Assembly: GCF_003144095.1 (NCBI RefSeq)
Contig: NZ_NSKH01000023.1
Span: 1,260,938-1,324,937 of the forward strand
Length of the DNA: 64,000 bases
Reading direction: 5' to 3'
Source of the DNA: Streptomyces sp. ICBB 8177
Lineage (GTDB): Bacteria > Actinomycetota > Actinomycetes > Streptomycetales > Streptomycetaceae
The notes beneath the pieces are model-generated. The model worked only from the letters and a program-made list of their open reading frames with translations, was not told the origin of the DNA and did not search any database. Positions within the stretch are counted from its first letter, which is position 1; every line of letters starts with the position of its first letter. The position numbers and the translations under genes are program-made. Of this stretch, positions 35,599 through 44,215 are shown piece by piece.

Positions 35599-35793
35599 CT
35601 AGATCTTGATCCCGCCGAGCATGCTCGCCAGGCTGGCGCCGCCCGCCTTGATGCTCGGCGCGATGGCGGTCCCGGCGAGGTAGAAGCCGAACAGCGAGCA
35701 GACGATGGCGTGCGAGACCTTGAGCCCGTCCTTGCGGAAGAACAGGAAGGCGATGATGCCGAGCAGGACGACGCCGGAGATGGTCAGGATCAT
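35599..35793 (-). CDS. Small two-helix membrane protein (SCO1415-like)
   Basis: A 64-residue protein with two membrane helices (about 2-18 and 27-48) joined by a charged turn 'FFRKDGLKVSH', then 'IKAGGASLASMLGGIKI'. It is highly conserved-looking for its size and has a strong AGGAG ribosome site six bases before the ATG. The pairing with an FtsK-like ATPase recalls the TraB/Spd arrangement of Streptomyces plasmids, but this is inference. An unusually AT-rich patch (about 35845-35870) lies upstream and probably holds its promoter. Confidence 0.8.
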   Translation of the reverse strand: MILTISGVVLLGIIAFLFFRKDGLKVSHAIVCSLFGFYLAGTAIAPSIKAGGASLASMLGGIKI

Positions 35794-35973
35794 GGGTTCT
35801 CCTGTGGGATAGGGACGGTCACCATGAGTGTCACCACGATCGCAAAAAGTAATAAACGGTTAAAGGGGTCATTCGGGTGATCCCTCGGACTGTTCACCGG
35901 GGTGGCGGGGGGAAGTCGTCCCGGTCGGCGCGACGGGTGCGCCGCACCGCGTGCCCGCATAGGGTGAGGCGCC

Positions 35974-36399
35974 ATGACGCACTCCACCCCGGGGGCAGGC
36001 CCCGAGTCCGAGCCCGCGCACGACCCCGAGGTCATCCAGCTCGCCGCCAAGGTCTTCGACCTCGCCCGGCAGGGCGCCACCGACACCCTCGCCGCCTACG
36101 TGGACGCGGGCGTGCCGGTCAACCTGCACAACGACCGCGGGGACACGCTGCTGATGCTCGCCGCCTACCACGGTCACGCGGAGGCGGTCGCCGCCCTGCT
36201 GGCCCGCGGCGCGGACCCCGACCGGGCCAACGACCGGGGCCAGACCCCGCTGGCCGGCGCGGTCTTCAAGGGGGAGGACGCGGTGGTCACCGCGCTGCTG
36301 GACGGCGGCGCCGATCCGCTCGCGGGCACGCCGTCGGCGCTGGACACCGCCAGGATGTTCGGCAAGCAGGAGCTGGTGGCCCGCTTCGAGCGCGGCTGA
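35974..36399 (+). CDS. Ankyrin repeat protein
   Basis: A 141-residue protein of about three and a half ankyrin repeats: helix 'QLAAKVFDLARQGATDTLAAYVDAG', 'DTLLMLAAYHGHAEAVAALL', 'QTPLAGAVFKGEDAVVTALL', and a last partial unit 'SALDTARMFGKQELVARF'. It is a protein-protein interaction module with no signal or membrane segment; partner unknown. TAGGGT (35960-35965) eight bases before the ATG suggests a very short or absent leader, with GAGG as a weak ribosome site. Confidence 0.88.
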   Translation: MTHSTPGAGPESEPAHDPEVIQLAAKVFDLARQGATDTLAAYVDAGVPVNLHNDRGDTLLMLAAYHGHAEAVAALLARGADPDRANDRGQTPLAGAVFKGEDAVVTALLDGGADPLAGTPSALDTARMFGKQELVARFERG

Positions 36400-36467
36400 C
36401 CGGACCGCGGACGGCCCTGTCCGGCGGACGTCGGGACGGGGCCCGGCGTCCGCCGCGCGGTGAGCCG

Positions 36468-37265
36468 TCAGACGCGGTACGTGACCGTCACCGGGGCGTG
36501 GTCCGACCAGCGCTCGGCGTGCGTGGCCGCCCGCTCCACCACCGCCTCCACCGCGCGCGCCGCCAGGGCCGGCGTCGCCACGTGGTAGTCGATGCGCCAT
36601 CCCGCGTCGTTGTCGAACGCCCTGCCCCGGTACGACCACCACGAGTACGGGCCGGTGGCCTGCGGGTGCAGGGCGCGCACCACGTCCACGTAGCCCGTCT
36701 CGTCGAAGACGCCGGACAGCCAGGCGCGTTCCTCCGGCAGGAAACCGGCGTTGCGGGTGTTGGCCCGCCAGTTCTTCAGGTCGGCCTCGCGGTGCGCGAT
36801 GTTCCAGTCGCCGCAGACCAGCACCTCGCGCCCGGCCGCCTCGGCGCGCGCCCTCAACTCGCCCAGATACACGGCGAATTCCTTGCAGAACCGGTCCTTC
36901 TCCGCCTGCCGCTCGGTGCCCACCTCGCCGGACGGCAGGTAGAGGCTGGCGACGGTCAGACCCGGCAGGTCCGCCTCGACGTAGCGGCCCGAGGCATCGA
37001 ACTCGTCCGAGCCGAATCCCACCCGCACCCGCTCGGGCTCGCGCCGGGTGTAGAGCGCGACCCCCGCCCGGCCCTTCGCCGCCGCCGGCGCGTGCACCGC
37101 GTACCAGCCGTCCGGCTCCCTTACCCCGTCGGGCAGCTGCGCGGCCTCGGCCCGCACCTCCTGCAGGCACACCACGTCGGCCGCGGTCCCCGCCAGCCAC
37201 GGCACGAAGCCCTTCCTGGCGGCGGCACGCAGCCCGTTGACGTTCACCGACGACACGGTCAGCAC
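36468..37265 (-). CDS. xth: Exodeoxyribonuclease III
   Basis: A 265-residue AP endonuclease/3'-exonuclease of the base-excision pathway. Motifs: 'VNVNGLRAA' with the metal Asn, 'DVVCLQEVRAE' (metal Glu), 'DWNIAHREADLKNW' (catalytic Asp/Asn), 'WRIDYHVAT' and 'SDHAPVTV' (catalytic His). GTG 37265 is preferred: GGAGG ends six bases upstream of it, whereas the ATG at 37271 abuts GGAGG directly. Family proteins also begin 'xLTVxSVNVNG'. Confidence 0.95.
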   Translation of the reverse strand: MLTVSSVNVNGLRAAARKGFVPWLAGTAADVVCLQEVRAEAAQLPDGVREPDGWYAVHAPAAAKGRAGVALYTRREPERVRVGFGSDEFDASGRYVEADLPGLTVASLYLPSGEVGTERQAEKDRFCKEFAVYLGELRARAEAAGREVLVCGDWNIAHREADLKNWRANTRNAGFLPEERAWLSGVFDETGYVDVVRALHPQATGPYSWWSYRGRAFDNDAGWRIDYHVATPALAARAVEAVVERAATHAERWSDHAPVTVTYRV

Positions 37266-37349
37266 GGGCATCCTCCGATCGGCACGACAGCCCCGGCAGC
37301 CTACGCGACCCGGACGCGGACGCCCGCCCCGGCCGCGGCCGGCGTCCCG

Positions 37350-37355
37350 TACCCT
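37350..37355 (+). promoter_or_regulatory. Probable -10 box of leaderless GNAT gene
   Basis: TACCCT, six bases before GTG 37362, with no ribosome site between. Confidence 0.45.
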
Positions 37356-37361
37356 GCCGGG

Positions 37362-37883
37362 GTGGAGATACGACACGTGCGCTACGACCACCCGGACGCG
37401 GTACTGCTGACGACCCGGGTGCAACAGGAGTACGTGGAGCGCTACGGCGACCCCGACGCGACCCCGGTCAATCCGGGCGACTTCGAGCCGCCGCGCGGGC
37501 TCTTCCTCGTCGCCTACCTCGACGGGGTGCCGGTGGCCACCGGCGGATGGCGCGCGCAGGACGCCTCGCCCGAGGGGCACGAGGACGGCGACGCCGAGCT
37601 GAAGCGGATGTACGTGGTCCCCGAGGCACGCGGACGCGGCCTGGCCCGGCGGGTCCTGGCCGCGCTGGAGGACAGCGCCGCCGCCGCGGGGCGCTCCCGG
37701 ATGGTGCTGGAGACCGGCACCAGGCAGCCCGAGGCCATCGCGCTCTACACCTCCTGCGGCTACGCGCCGATCACCAAGTTCGGGCTGTACCGGGACGATC
37801 CGCTGAGCCGCTGCTTCGGCGTCGAGCTCGCCGCGCGCCCGGTCCGCCGGAACGTCTTGCAGGCCGAGGCGCCGTGCCGTTAG
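37362..37883 (+). CDS. GNAT family N-acetyltransferase
   Basis: A 173-residue GCN5-type acetyltransferase. The acetyl-CoA loop is 'VVPEARGRGLARRVLAALED' with the R-G-x-G-L/A motif; motif B 'LETGTRQPEAIALYTSCGYAPI' is also typical. GTG 37362 lies six bases after TACCCT, so the mRNA is likely leaderless. Acceptor substrate unknown. The gene is convergent-divergent: xth reads away from it, and a second acetyltransferase gene starts 14 bases after its stop. Confidence 0.9.
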   Translation: MEIRHVRYDHPDAVLLTTRVQQEYVERYGDPDATPVNPGDFEPPRGLFLVAYLDGVPVATGGWRAQDASPEGHEDGDAELKRMYVVPEARGRGLARRVLAALEDSAAAAGRSRMVLETGTRQPEAIALYTSCGYAPITKFGLYRDDPLSRCFGVELAARPVRRNVLQAEAPCR

Positions 37884-37896
37884 CGTCCGGCCCACC

Positions 37897-38916
37897 ATGA
37901 CCTTCGCCATCGCGCCCATGTCGGCCGAGCACGTACCGGAGTCCGCCGCCCTCCTCGACCGCTGGTACGGCAGAGCGCGCAGGCCCCGCGGCTACGCGGG
38001 TGCCGGAGGCCGGGGGGCCGCCGCGGCCGGGCAGGACGGCGAGGCGCTGATATCCGCGCTGCTCGGTGCGCCCGGCGCGCAGAGCGCGCTGGCCCGCGAC
38101 AGCCGCTCCCGGCTGGCCGGTTACCTCGTCGCCGCGCCCACCGAGGGCCTCGGCGACGACCGGCCCGACGACCACGGCCACGCGGGCAGCGCCCTGGTGG
38201 GCCACGGCGGCCACGCCCTCCACCCGGGCCAGGAGACCGCCGTGCTGCGCGAGTTGTACGCGGCGGTGGCCGAACGCCTGGTGGCGCGCGGGCGGTTGGT
38301 GCACCACGTGTGGCTGCCGGCGGACGACGCCGTGGCGATGGCGTGGTTCCGGCTGGGCTTCGGCCTCGAACAGCTCCGCGGGGTCATGCCGGTACGCGCC
38401 ACCGGACGCCAGCCGCGCGGTGTCGAAGGGCTGTCCATCCGCCGCGCCGGGCCCGCCGACCTCGCGGCGATCGGGCGTATGGCGGCCGACGCGGCGGCCC
38501 ACCGCAGGGAGGCGGGCATGTTCCAGCCGCAGCCCGAGGAGGTGCTGATCCGCCAGCGCCTGCGGTACGCGGACGCCCTGGCCGACCCGCGCTGCGGCGC
38601 GTGGCTGGCGGTGCGGCGCGGCGAGGAGGCCGGGATGATCGTGCTGACCCCGGCGCCGCCGGACCCCTTCACGCCGGAGCCGGCCGCCGAACTGGCCGAG
38701 GCCCACGTCGAGCCCTCCTCGCGCGGCGAGGGCGTCAGCAGGGTGCTGCTCGCCACGGCACTGGCCTGGGCGTATGGCAGGGGCTACCGCCACGTCGCGG
38801 CGACCTGGCCCACCGCCTCCCGGCTGTCGGCCGGTCACTGGCCCAGTCTGGGCTTCACGCCGATCGCCTACCGGCTGTGCAGAGTCCTGGACCCCCGCGT
38901 CGTCGCACACGGCTGA
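37897..38916 (+). CDS. Tandem-GNAT acetyltransferase-like protein
   Basis: A 339-residue protein in which two GNAT-like folds can be traced: a diverged N-terminal half (about 1-165) and a C-terminal half (about 175-335) with 'LSIRRAGPADLAAIGRMAAD', 'EAHVEPSSRGEGVSRVLLAT' and 'AATWPTASRLSAGHWPSLGF'. The acetyl-CoA loop 'SRGEGVSRVL' keeps the R-G-x-G-x core. One half may be catalytically dead, as in mycothiol synthase-type tandem GNATs. Only 13 bases follow the previous gene, so they may be co-expressed. Confidence 0.78.
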   Translation: MTFAIAPMSAEHVPESAALLDRWYGRARRPRGYAGAGGRGAAAAGQDGEALISALLGAPGAQSALARDSRSRLAGYLVAAPTEGLGDDRPDDHGHAGSALVGHGGHALHPGQETAVLRELYAAVAERLVARGRLVHHVWLPADDAVAMAWFRLGFGLEQLRGVMPVRATGRQPRGVEGLSIRRAGPADLAAIGRMAADAAAHRREAGMFQPQPEEVLIRQRLRYADALADPRCGAWLAVRRGEEAGMIVLTPAPPDPFTPEPAAELAEAHVEPSSRGEGVSRVLLATALAWAYGRGYRHVAATWPTASRLSAGHWPSLGFTPIAYRLCRVLDPRVVAHG

Positions 38917-39026
38917 CGTGGTGTCAGGTCGGCCGGGCGGCCCGCGCCGCGGTCCCGCGCGCCGCGCGGAAGCGGTGCGGGTGCCGCGAACAACCGGCCC
39001 GTGGGAATGAATTCGCGCGAGGTGGA

Positions 39027-39048
39027 TGCACGCGCAGCTGCATGTGCA
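39027..39048. promoter_or_regulatory. TGCA-N2-TGCA motif pair upstream of the DUF397 gene
   Basis: TGCACGCGCA (39027-39036) and TGCATGTGCA (39039-39048), 12 bp apart, 50 bases before the DUF397 start. The same motif recurs in the hatpase/XRE divergent region. Confidence 0.55.
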
Positions 39049-39097
39049 TCGCGCTATCATTCCCGCCGGTGAGAACGCACGTTCCAGGAGGTTGAGA

Positions 39098-39343
39098 GTG
39101 CGGCGCACGTACAACGGCATGGCTGCCACCGAACTCCAGGGCGTCGTGTGGCAGAAGAGCCGGCGCAGCAACTCCCAGGGAACGTGCGTGGAGTTGGCGA
39201 AGTTGCCGGACGGTGACGTGGCGGTGCGCAACTCCCGTTTCCCGGAGGGACCCGCGCTGATATACACCCGTGCCGAGATCGAGGCGCTGCTGCTCGGGGT
39301 GAAGGCCGGCGAGTTCGACCATCTGGTGCGCCCGGCGCCCTGA
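39098..39343 (+). CDS. DUF397 protein of WhiJ/BldB-type module
   Basis: An 81-residue DUF397 protein: 'VVWQKSRRSNSQGTCVELAKL' (the family hallmark W-x-K-S-x-x-S-x-x-x-x-x-C-V-E-x-A), 'VAVRNSRFPEGPALIY' and 'FDHLVR'. DUF397 proteins pair with XRE-DUF5753 regulators in Streptomyces and modulate them, as at whiJ and abaA-like loci. GTG 39098 has CAGGAGG six bases upstream. The XRE partner is 0.8 kb away. An inverted repeat at 39347-39362 may end the transcript. Confidence 0.92.
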   Translation: MRRTYNGMAATELQGVVWQKSRRSNSQGTCVELAKLPDGDVAVRNSRFPEGPALIYTRAEIEALLLGVKAGEFDHLVRPAP

Positions 39344-39346
39344 CGG

Positions 39347-39362
39347 CCCGCGCACGCGCGGG
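39347..39362 (+). terminator. Hairpin after DUF397 gene
   Basis: CCCGCG (39347-39352) and CGCGGG (39357-39362) with a four-base loop, directly after the stop and between convergent genes. Confidence 0.5.
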
Positions 39363-39421
39363 TTCGCGGCCACTGGCGGAATTCACCGTATTCCCGCCGT
39401 GTTATCGCGCGCGTATTCCGG

Positions 39422-39931
39422 TCAGTCGGCGGCGTGCGCCGGTATCGGAAAGAGCGCCCAGACGACCTTTCCGCTCCCCGGCAGCGGATGCCATCCCCAG
39501 GCCCCGCTGCACGACTCGACCAGGTGCAGGCCGCGGCCGGACTCGGCCGCGAAGTCCGGCGTGGCCGGGACCGGTCCGCGATCACTGGGATCGCGGACCG
39601 AGCACACCACGCGCGACGCCCAGTGGGCCAGGCTCAGCCGGACCGGCGCGGTGGTGGAGGTCTGCGCGGCGTTCGGGTGCGGCCCCGTGCCCGTCCCGAC
39701 GCCGTGCCGCAGCGCGTTGGTGACCAGTTCCGACGTCACCAGCGCGACGTTGTCGAACAGCTCCGCCAGCCCCCAGCCCGCGAGCGTGGCCCGGGTGAAG
39801 CGCCTCGCCTGCGCCACGGACTCGTACCGGGCGAGCAGTTCGCACGCCGAGGTCGCCAGTCGGTCGGTCGCGGGCGCCACACCCTTTAAGGGGGCGAGCA
39901 CGCTGGGGCCGTCACTCCTCATGGCAGGCAC
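39422..39931 (-). CDS. HATPase-fold anti-sigma/regulatory kinase-like protein
   Basis: A 169-residue protein with a GHKL ATPase fold of the SpoIIAB/RsbW type: N-box 'ALVTSELVTNALRHG', 'VVCSVRDPSDRGP' and G-box 'ESGRGLHLVESCSGAWGW'. Streptomyces has dozens of these; those beside XRE-DUF397 pairs form the BldB/WhiJ-like developmental modules. It is divergent from the XRE gene, sharing an upstream region with five TGCA-type motifs. ATG 39931; an in-frame ATG at 39922 is equally possible. Confidence 0.88.
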   Translation of the reverse strand: MPAMRSDGPSVLAPLKGVAPATDRLATSACELLARYESVAQARRFTRATLAGWGLAELFDNVALVTSELVTNALRHGVGTGTGPHPNAAQTSTTAPVRLSLAHWASRVVCSVRDPSDRGPVPATPDFAAESGRGLHLVESCSGAWGWHPLPGSGKVVWALFPIPAHAAD

Positions 39932-39990
39932 CTCGGCTGTCGTGAGCTGTGGTCGACGTGTGCACGACGAACATCGTCCCCAACGCCCTT

Positions 39991-40057
39991 TCCATATGCA
40001 AGGGCGGATGCACGTGCATCTGCAAACTTGGCATATGCAGGCGCAGGTTCACGTGCA
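39991..40057. promoter_or_regulatory. Array of TGCA-N2-TGCA motifs in the HATPase/XRE divergent region
   Basis: Perfect copies TGCACGTGCA (40009) and TGCATCTGCA (40015, overlapping) are flanked by one-mismatch copies TCCATATGCA (39991), GGCATATGCA (40030) and TTCACGTGCA (40048); start-to-start distances are 18, 6, 15 and 18. The two motifs before the DUF397 gene are alike, which suggests one regulator, probably the XRE protein, controls all three genes. Confidence 0.6.
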
Positions 40058-40147
40058 TCGTTTCGGCCACCGGCCGGTGCAGCGCTGGTCCGCGAGGCCG
40101 GGGAAGGTGGCAGACTGCGCCTGTTCGTCGTCAGGAGGGGCCATCCA

Positions 40148-41029
40148 ATGTCGACAGATCAGTCCGCGGGCACGCATCCCGGCGGCGGATCGATGGTGCG
40201 GCGCATCCTGCTCGGCTCCCAGTTGCGCAGGCTGCGGGAGTCGCGCGGGGTCACGCGGGAGGACGCCGGGTACTCGATCCGGGCGTCGGAGTCCAAGATC
40301 AGCCGGATGGAGCTCGGCCGGGTGAGCTTCAAGGAACGCGACGTCGCGGACCTGCTCACTCTTTACGGTGTCACCGAACAGGCCGAGCGCGACGCCTTGC
40401 TGGGGCTCGCCCGGGAGGCCAACGTCACCGGGTGGTGGCACAGTTACGGAGACGTACTGCCTGGCTGGTTCCAGACGTACGTGGGCCTGGAGGAGTCGGC
40501 TTCCGCCATCTCCACCTTCGAGGTGCAGTTCGTCCACGGCCTGTTGCAGACCGAGGAGTACGCCCGGGGCGTCGTCCTGCTCGGGCAGCCCAACGCGTCG
40601 CGGGACGAGGTGGCCCGCCGGGTGGACCTGCGGATGCGCCGCCAGAAGATCCTGGCCGGCGACCGCTGCCCCGGCTTCACCGTGGTGCACGACGAGGCGG
40701 CGCTGCGCAGGCCGTTCGGCGGCCGGGCGGCGATGCGCGGACAGCTGGAACGGTTGCTGGAGATGTCGGACCACCCGGGTGTGGACCTGCGCGTCATGCC
40801 GTTCGCGCAGGGTGGCCACGCGGCGGAGAGCGGCGCGTTCACCGTACTGGGATTCCCCGAGTCCGACCTGCCCGACGTCGTCTATCTCGAACAGCTCACC
40901 AGCGCGCTCTACATCGACAAGCGGGACGAAGTGGCGCAGTACATAAAGGTGATGGACCGGCTCCTCGCCGACAGCCTCCCGCCCGAACCCACCCGGGACC
41001 TGCTGCGTTCCCTTCTGCGAGAGCTGTGA
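40148..41029 (+). CDS. XRE-family regulator with DUF5753 domain (WhiJ-like)
   Basis: A 293-residue protein: HTH_31-type domain (about 18-80, 'QLRRLRESRGVTREDAGYSI', 'SKISRMELGR') and the C-terminal DUF5753 domain (about 110-285, 'FQTYVGLEESASAISTFEVQ', 'VHGLLQTEEYAR', 'ALYIDKRDEVAQYI'). Homologues such as WhiJ repress development genes and are modulated by DUF397 and BldB-like partners. ATG 40148 has AGGAGGGG seven bases upstream. Divergent from the HATPase gene over a motif-rich 216-base region. Confidence 0.93.
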   Translation: MSTDQSAGTHPGGGSMVRRILLGSQLRRLRESRGVTREDAGYSIRASESKISRMELGRVSFKERDVADLLTLYGVTEQAERDALLGLAREANVTGWWHSYGDVLPGWFQTYVGLEESASAISTFEVQFVHGLLQTEEYARGVVLLGQPNASRDEVARRVDLRMRRQKILAGDRCPGFTVVHDEAALRRPFGGRAAMRGQLERLLEMSDHPGVDLRVMPFAQGGHAAESGAFTVLGFPESDLPDVVYLEQLTSALYIDKRDEVAQYIKVMDRLLADSLPPEPTRDLLRSLLREL

Positions 41030-41153
41030 TCCGTGTGTACCCACGGCCCGTGACGTAGCGTCAAGCCATTCAAGTCGCTTATCTGCTCCGTACTATGAGG
41101 CCGCGTCAGGACAATTCGCCGCGCGCCCGACCCGATCCTGTGAGAGGTATGGC

Positions 41154-42611
41154 ATGTCCCTTTCTTCCGAATTGGCGCTCCAGTACATCGACGGTGAATG
41201 GAAGTCTGGGAGCGGCTCCTGGGGCATCATCGACTTCAACCCGTACAACGGCGAGAAGATCGCATCCATAACCGTCGCCACCGTGGCCGAGGTCGACCAG
41301 GCCTACCGGGCGGCGGAGCGGGCGCAGCGGGAATGGGGCCGGGTCAACCCGTACCAGCGCCGGATGGTCTTCGAGCGGGCGCTGCGCATCATCGAGGAGC
41401 GCGAACGGGAGATCACCGAGACCATCATCGAGGAACTCGGTGGCACCCGTCTGAAGGCGGGCTTCGAACTCGCGCTGTCAAAGGACATGTTGCGCGAGGC
41501 GATGCAGCTGGCGCTGCGCGCCGAGGGGCGGATCCTGCCGTCGCCGGTGGACGGCAAGGAGAACCGCCTCTACCGGCTGCCGGTCGGGGTGGTGGGCGTC
41601 ATCAGCCCGTTCAACTTCCCGTTCTTCCTCTCGCTCAAGTCGGTGGCCCCGGCGCTCGCGCTGGGCAACGGCGTCGTGCTCAAGCCGCACCAGAACACCC
41701 CCGTCGTCGGCGGCACCCTGATCGCGAAGATCTTCGAGGAGGCCGGTCTGCCCGCCGGGCTGCTCAACGTGGTGGTCACCGACATCGCCGAGATCGGCGA
41801 CGCGCTCATCGAGCACCCGGTGCCCAAGGTGATCTCCTTCACCGGCTCCGACAAGGTCGGCCGCCACGTCGCCCAGGTCGCCGCCGGCCACTTCAAGCGC
41901 ACGGTCCTCGAACTCGGCGGCAACAGCGCGCTGATCGTGCTCGACGACGCCGACCTCGACTACGCGGTCGACGCCGCGGTCTTCAGCCGCTTCGCCCACC
42001 AGGGCCAGGTGTGCATGGCGGCCAACCGGGTGCTGGTCGACCGCACGGTGGAGAAGGAGTTCAGCGAGCGCTTCGTCGCCAAGATCCGAACCCTGAAGGT
42101 GGGGGACCCGAAGGACCCGGCCACCCACATCGGCCCGCTGATCAACTCCACCCAGGCCGACAGCATCGAGGCGCAGGTCGACGCCGCCATCGAGGCCGGC
42201 GCCACACCGCTGCTGCGCGGCGGCACCGAGGGCACCATGATGGAGCCGACCGTGCTGGGCGCGGTGCCGGCCGACGCGCCGATCCTGACCTCCGAGATCT
42301 TCGGCCCGGTCGCCCTGGTCATCCCGTTCGACGACGAGGACGAGGCGGTGCGGATCGCCAACGACACGCCGTTCGGCCTGAGCGGAGCGGTGCACACCGC
42401 CGACACCGAGCGCGGGGTGCGCGTCGCCCAGCGCATCGAGGCGGGCATGGTCCACGTCAACGACGGCACCATCGCCGACGAGCCGATCGTGGCCTTCGGC
42501 GGCGAGAAGAACTCGGGCGTGGGGCGGCTCAACGGCGACGCGACGGTGGAGGCGTTCACCACGGTCAAGTGGATCTCGATCCAGCACGGCCGCAGCGCCT
42601 TCCCGTTCTGA
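41154..42611 (+). CDS. Aldehyde dehydrogenase (benzaldehyde/vanillin dehydrogenase-like)
   Basis: A 485-residue NAD(P)-dependent aldehyde dehydrogenase of normal length: cofactor motif 'ISPFNFPFFLSLKSVAPALA' (150-), catalytic Glu253 in 'LELGGNSA' and nucleophile Cys287 in 'HQGQVCMAANR'. Sequence style ('YIDGEWKSGSGSW', 'FAHQGQVCMAANR') is that of the aromatic aldehyde dehydrogenase group. It stands alone. A weak promoter (TTCAAG 41069, TACTAT 41091-41096) lies 58 bases upstream and GAGAGG before the ATG. Converges on gadB with an inverted repeat between. Confidence 0.92.
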   Translation: MSLSSELALQYIDGEWKSGSGSWGIIDFNPYNGEKIASITVATVAEVDQAYRAAERAQREWGRVNPYQRRMVFERALRIIEEREREITETIIEELGGTRLKAGFELALSKDMLREAMQLALRAEGRILPSPVDGKENRLYRLPVGVVGVISPFNFPFFLSLKSVAPALALGNGVVLKPHQNTPVVGGTLIAKIFEEAGLPAGLLNVVVTDIAEIGDALIEHPVPKVISFTGSDKVGRHVAQVAAGHFKRTVLELGGNSALIVLDDADLDYAVDAAVFSRFAHQGQVCMAANRVLVDRTVEKEFSERFVAKIRTLKVGDPKDPATHIGPLINSTQADSIEAQVDAAIEAGATPLLRGGTEGTMMEPTVLGAVPADAPILTSEIFGPVALVIPFDDEDEAVRIANDTPFGLSGAVHTADTERGVRVAQRIEAGMVHVNDGTIADEPIVAFGGEKNSGVGRLNGDATVEAFTTVKWISIQHGRSAFPF

Positions 42612-42657
42612 CCGCCCTCCGGCGCGTGGGAGCGGCCGGGGGCGGGGGAGCGGTCAG
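42608..42657. terminator. Inverted repeat between aldehyde dehydrogenase and gadB
   Basis: CTGACCGC (42608-42615) and GCGGTCAG (42650-42657) overlap the two convergent stops; the long GC-rich loop makes it a moderate terminator candidate. Confidence 0.45.
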
Positions 42658-44039
42658 TGGTGGAAGCCCGGCTGCTCCTTCGCCCCGCCGACGCCACGGC
42701 GGTTGAGCTCGGCGACCGCCTTCTCGATGTCCGCCAGCAGGAGTGCGGCCAGGTCCCGGCTGACCCCGTGGCGGACCACCACCCGCTGCACCACGATGTC
42801 GTCACGATCGGCAGGCAGCGGGTAGGTGGGCACCTGCCAGCCGCGCATCCGCAGCCGCTCCGACAGGTCGTAGAGGGTCCAACTGTTTGGCTGGTCCTCG
42901 GGCTTCATCGTCCAGCACACCACCGGCAGTCCCGTCCTGCCGTCGTGCAGGACGGTGAACGGCCCCAACGCGCCGACCGTGTCCGCGAGTTCGACCGCCG
43001 TGTCGGCACACGCCCGCTGGACGTCGTGGTAGCCCCGGCGGCCCAGTCGCAGCAGGTTGTAGTACTGCGCGACCACTTCGCCGCCGGGGCGGCTGAAGTT
43101 GAGCGCGAAGGTCGGCATGTCGCCGCCCAGGTAGTCGACGTGGAAGACGAGTTCGTCGGGGAGTTCGGCGGCGTCGCGCCAGACGACCCAGCCCACGCCG
43201 AGCGGCGAGAGGCCGAACTTGTGGCCGGAGGAGTTGATGCTCTTGACCCGCTCCAGCCTGAAGTCCCACACCAGGTCCGGCTGGAGGAACGGAGCCACGA
43301 AGCCGCCGCTGGCCGCGTCCACGTGCATGGGGATGTCCAGTCCCTTGGCCTGCTGCAGCTCGTCCAGCGCCTTCGCCACGGCGGCCACCGGCTCGTACCC
43401 GCCGGTGAAGGTGACGCCGAGTGTCGTGACGACACCGATGGTGTTCTCGTCGCAGTAGTCGACCAGCTGCTCCGGCCGCATCGTCAGGCTGTCCTTGAGC
43501 AACGGGATCTGCCGCAGCTCGACGTCGAAGTAGCGGCCGAACTTCTCCCAGCACACCTGGACCGGACCGCACACGAGGTTGGGCCGGTCGGCCGGCTGTC
43601 CCGCCGCGCGGCGCCGGGCGCGCCAGCGGCGTTGCAGCGCCAGGCCCGCCAGCATCGCGGCCTCGCTGGAGCCGGTGGTGGAACACCCCATGGTGGTCGC
43701 GCCCTCCGGCGAGTTCCACAGGTCGGCCAGGATGTGCACACACCGCGACTCCAGCTCGGCCGTCTGCGGGTACTCGTCCTTGTCCACCAGGTTCTTGTCC
43801 AGGGTCTCGGCCATGATGGCCTTGACCTCGGGCTCGGTCCACGTGGTGCAGAAGGTGGCGAGGTTCTGCCGGGAGTTGCCGTCCAGCGCCAGCTCGTCGT
43901 GGACCAGACCGAACGCGGTGCGGGCGGCCATCGACTCGTCCGGGATGCGGTAGCGCGGCAGCGGCTCGCTCGCCCCGGGCAGGGCGTACAGGTCGTCGGG
44001 TGCTTGCCGGCGTTCGCGGTCGACGCGGTGCAGTGCCAT
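42654..44039 (-). CDS. gadB: Glutamate decarboxylase
   Basis: A 461-residue PLP enzyme converting glutamate to GABA plus carbon dioxide, consuming a proton. PLP Lys274 is in '[16 protein letters not shown]', Asp241 in '[10 protein letters not shown]', and the N-terminal '[20 protein letters not shown]' matches GadB. The C-terminus ends 'GFHH', comparable to the His-containing pH-responsive tail of E. coli GadB. ATG 44039 has AGGAGG five bases upstream. No antiporter GadC is adjacent; a succinate-semialdehyde dehydrogenase gene (59.3 kb) could complete GABA degradation. Confidence 0.96.
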   Translation of the reverse strand: MALHRVDRERRQAPDDLYALPGASEPLPRYRIPDESMAARTAFGLVHDELALDGNSRQNLATFCTTWTEPEVKAIMAETLDKNLVDKDEYPQTAELESRCVHILADLWNSPEGATTMGCSTTGSSEAAMLAGLALQRRWRARRRAAGQPADRPNLVCGPVQVCWEKFGRYFDVELRQIPLLKDSLTMRPEQLVDYCDENTIGVVTTLGVTFTGGYEPVAAVAKALDELQQAKGLDIPMHVDAASGGFVAPFLQPDLVWDFRLERVKSINSSGHKFGLSPLGVGWVVWRDAAELPDELVFHVDYLGGDMPTFALNFSRPGGEVVAQYYNLLRLGRRGYHDVQRACADTAVELADTVGALGPFTVLHDGRTGLPVVCWTMKPEDQPNSWTLYDLSERLRMRGWQVPTYPLPADRDDIVVQRVVVRHGVSRDLAALLLADIEKAVAELNRRGVGGAKEQPGFHH

Positions 44040-44215
44040 GGGACCTCCTGGGGTCATCTCCATCGTGCAACGCCTGCCCCGCGGGCGCCCGCCGCAATGC
44101 CGAAGCTCCCCGCGGCCCTCCTTCGCGGGCTCCGCCCCGGGGCTGACCGGATCGGTCCGCATCGAGGCATGATGGTGTCTGTCGTGGAACGCGGCGCACC
44201 GGCCAGGATCGGATC

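Noticed and set aside
41069..41096. Promoter of the aldehyde dehydrogenase gene
   Set aside because: TACTAT is a fair -10 but TTCAAG matches the -35 at only three of six positions; noted in the gene entry rather than listed as a site.
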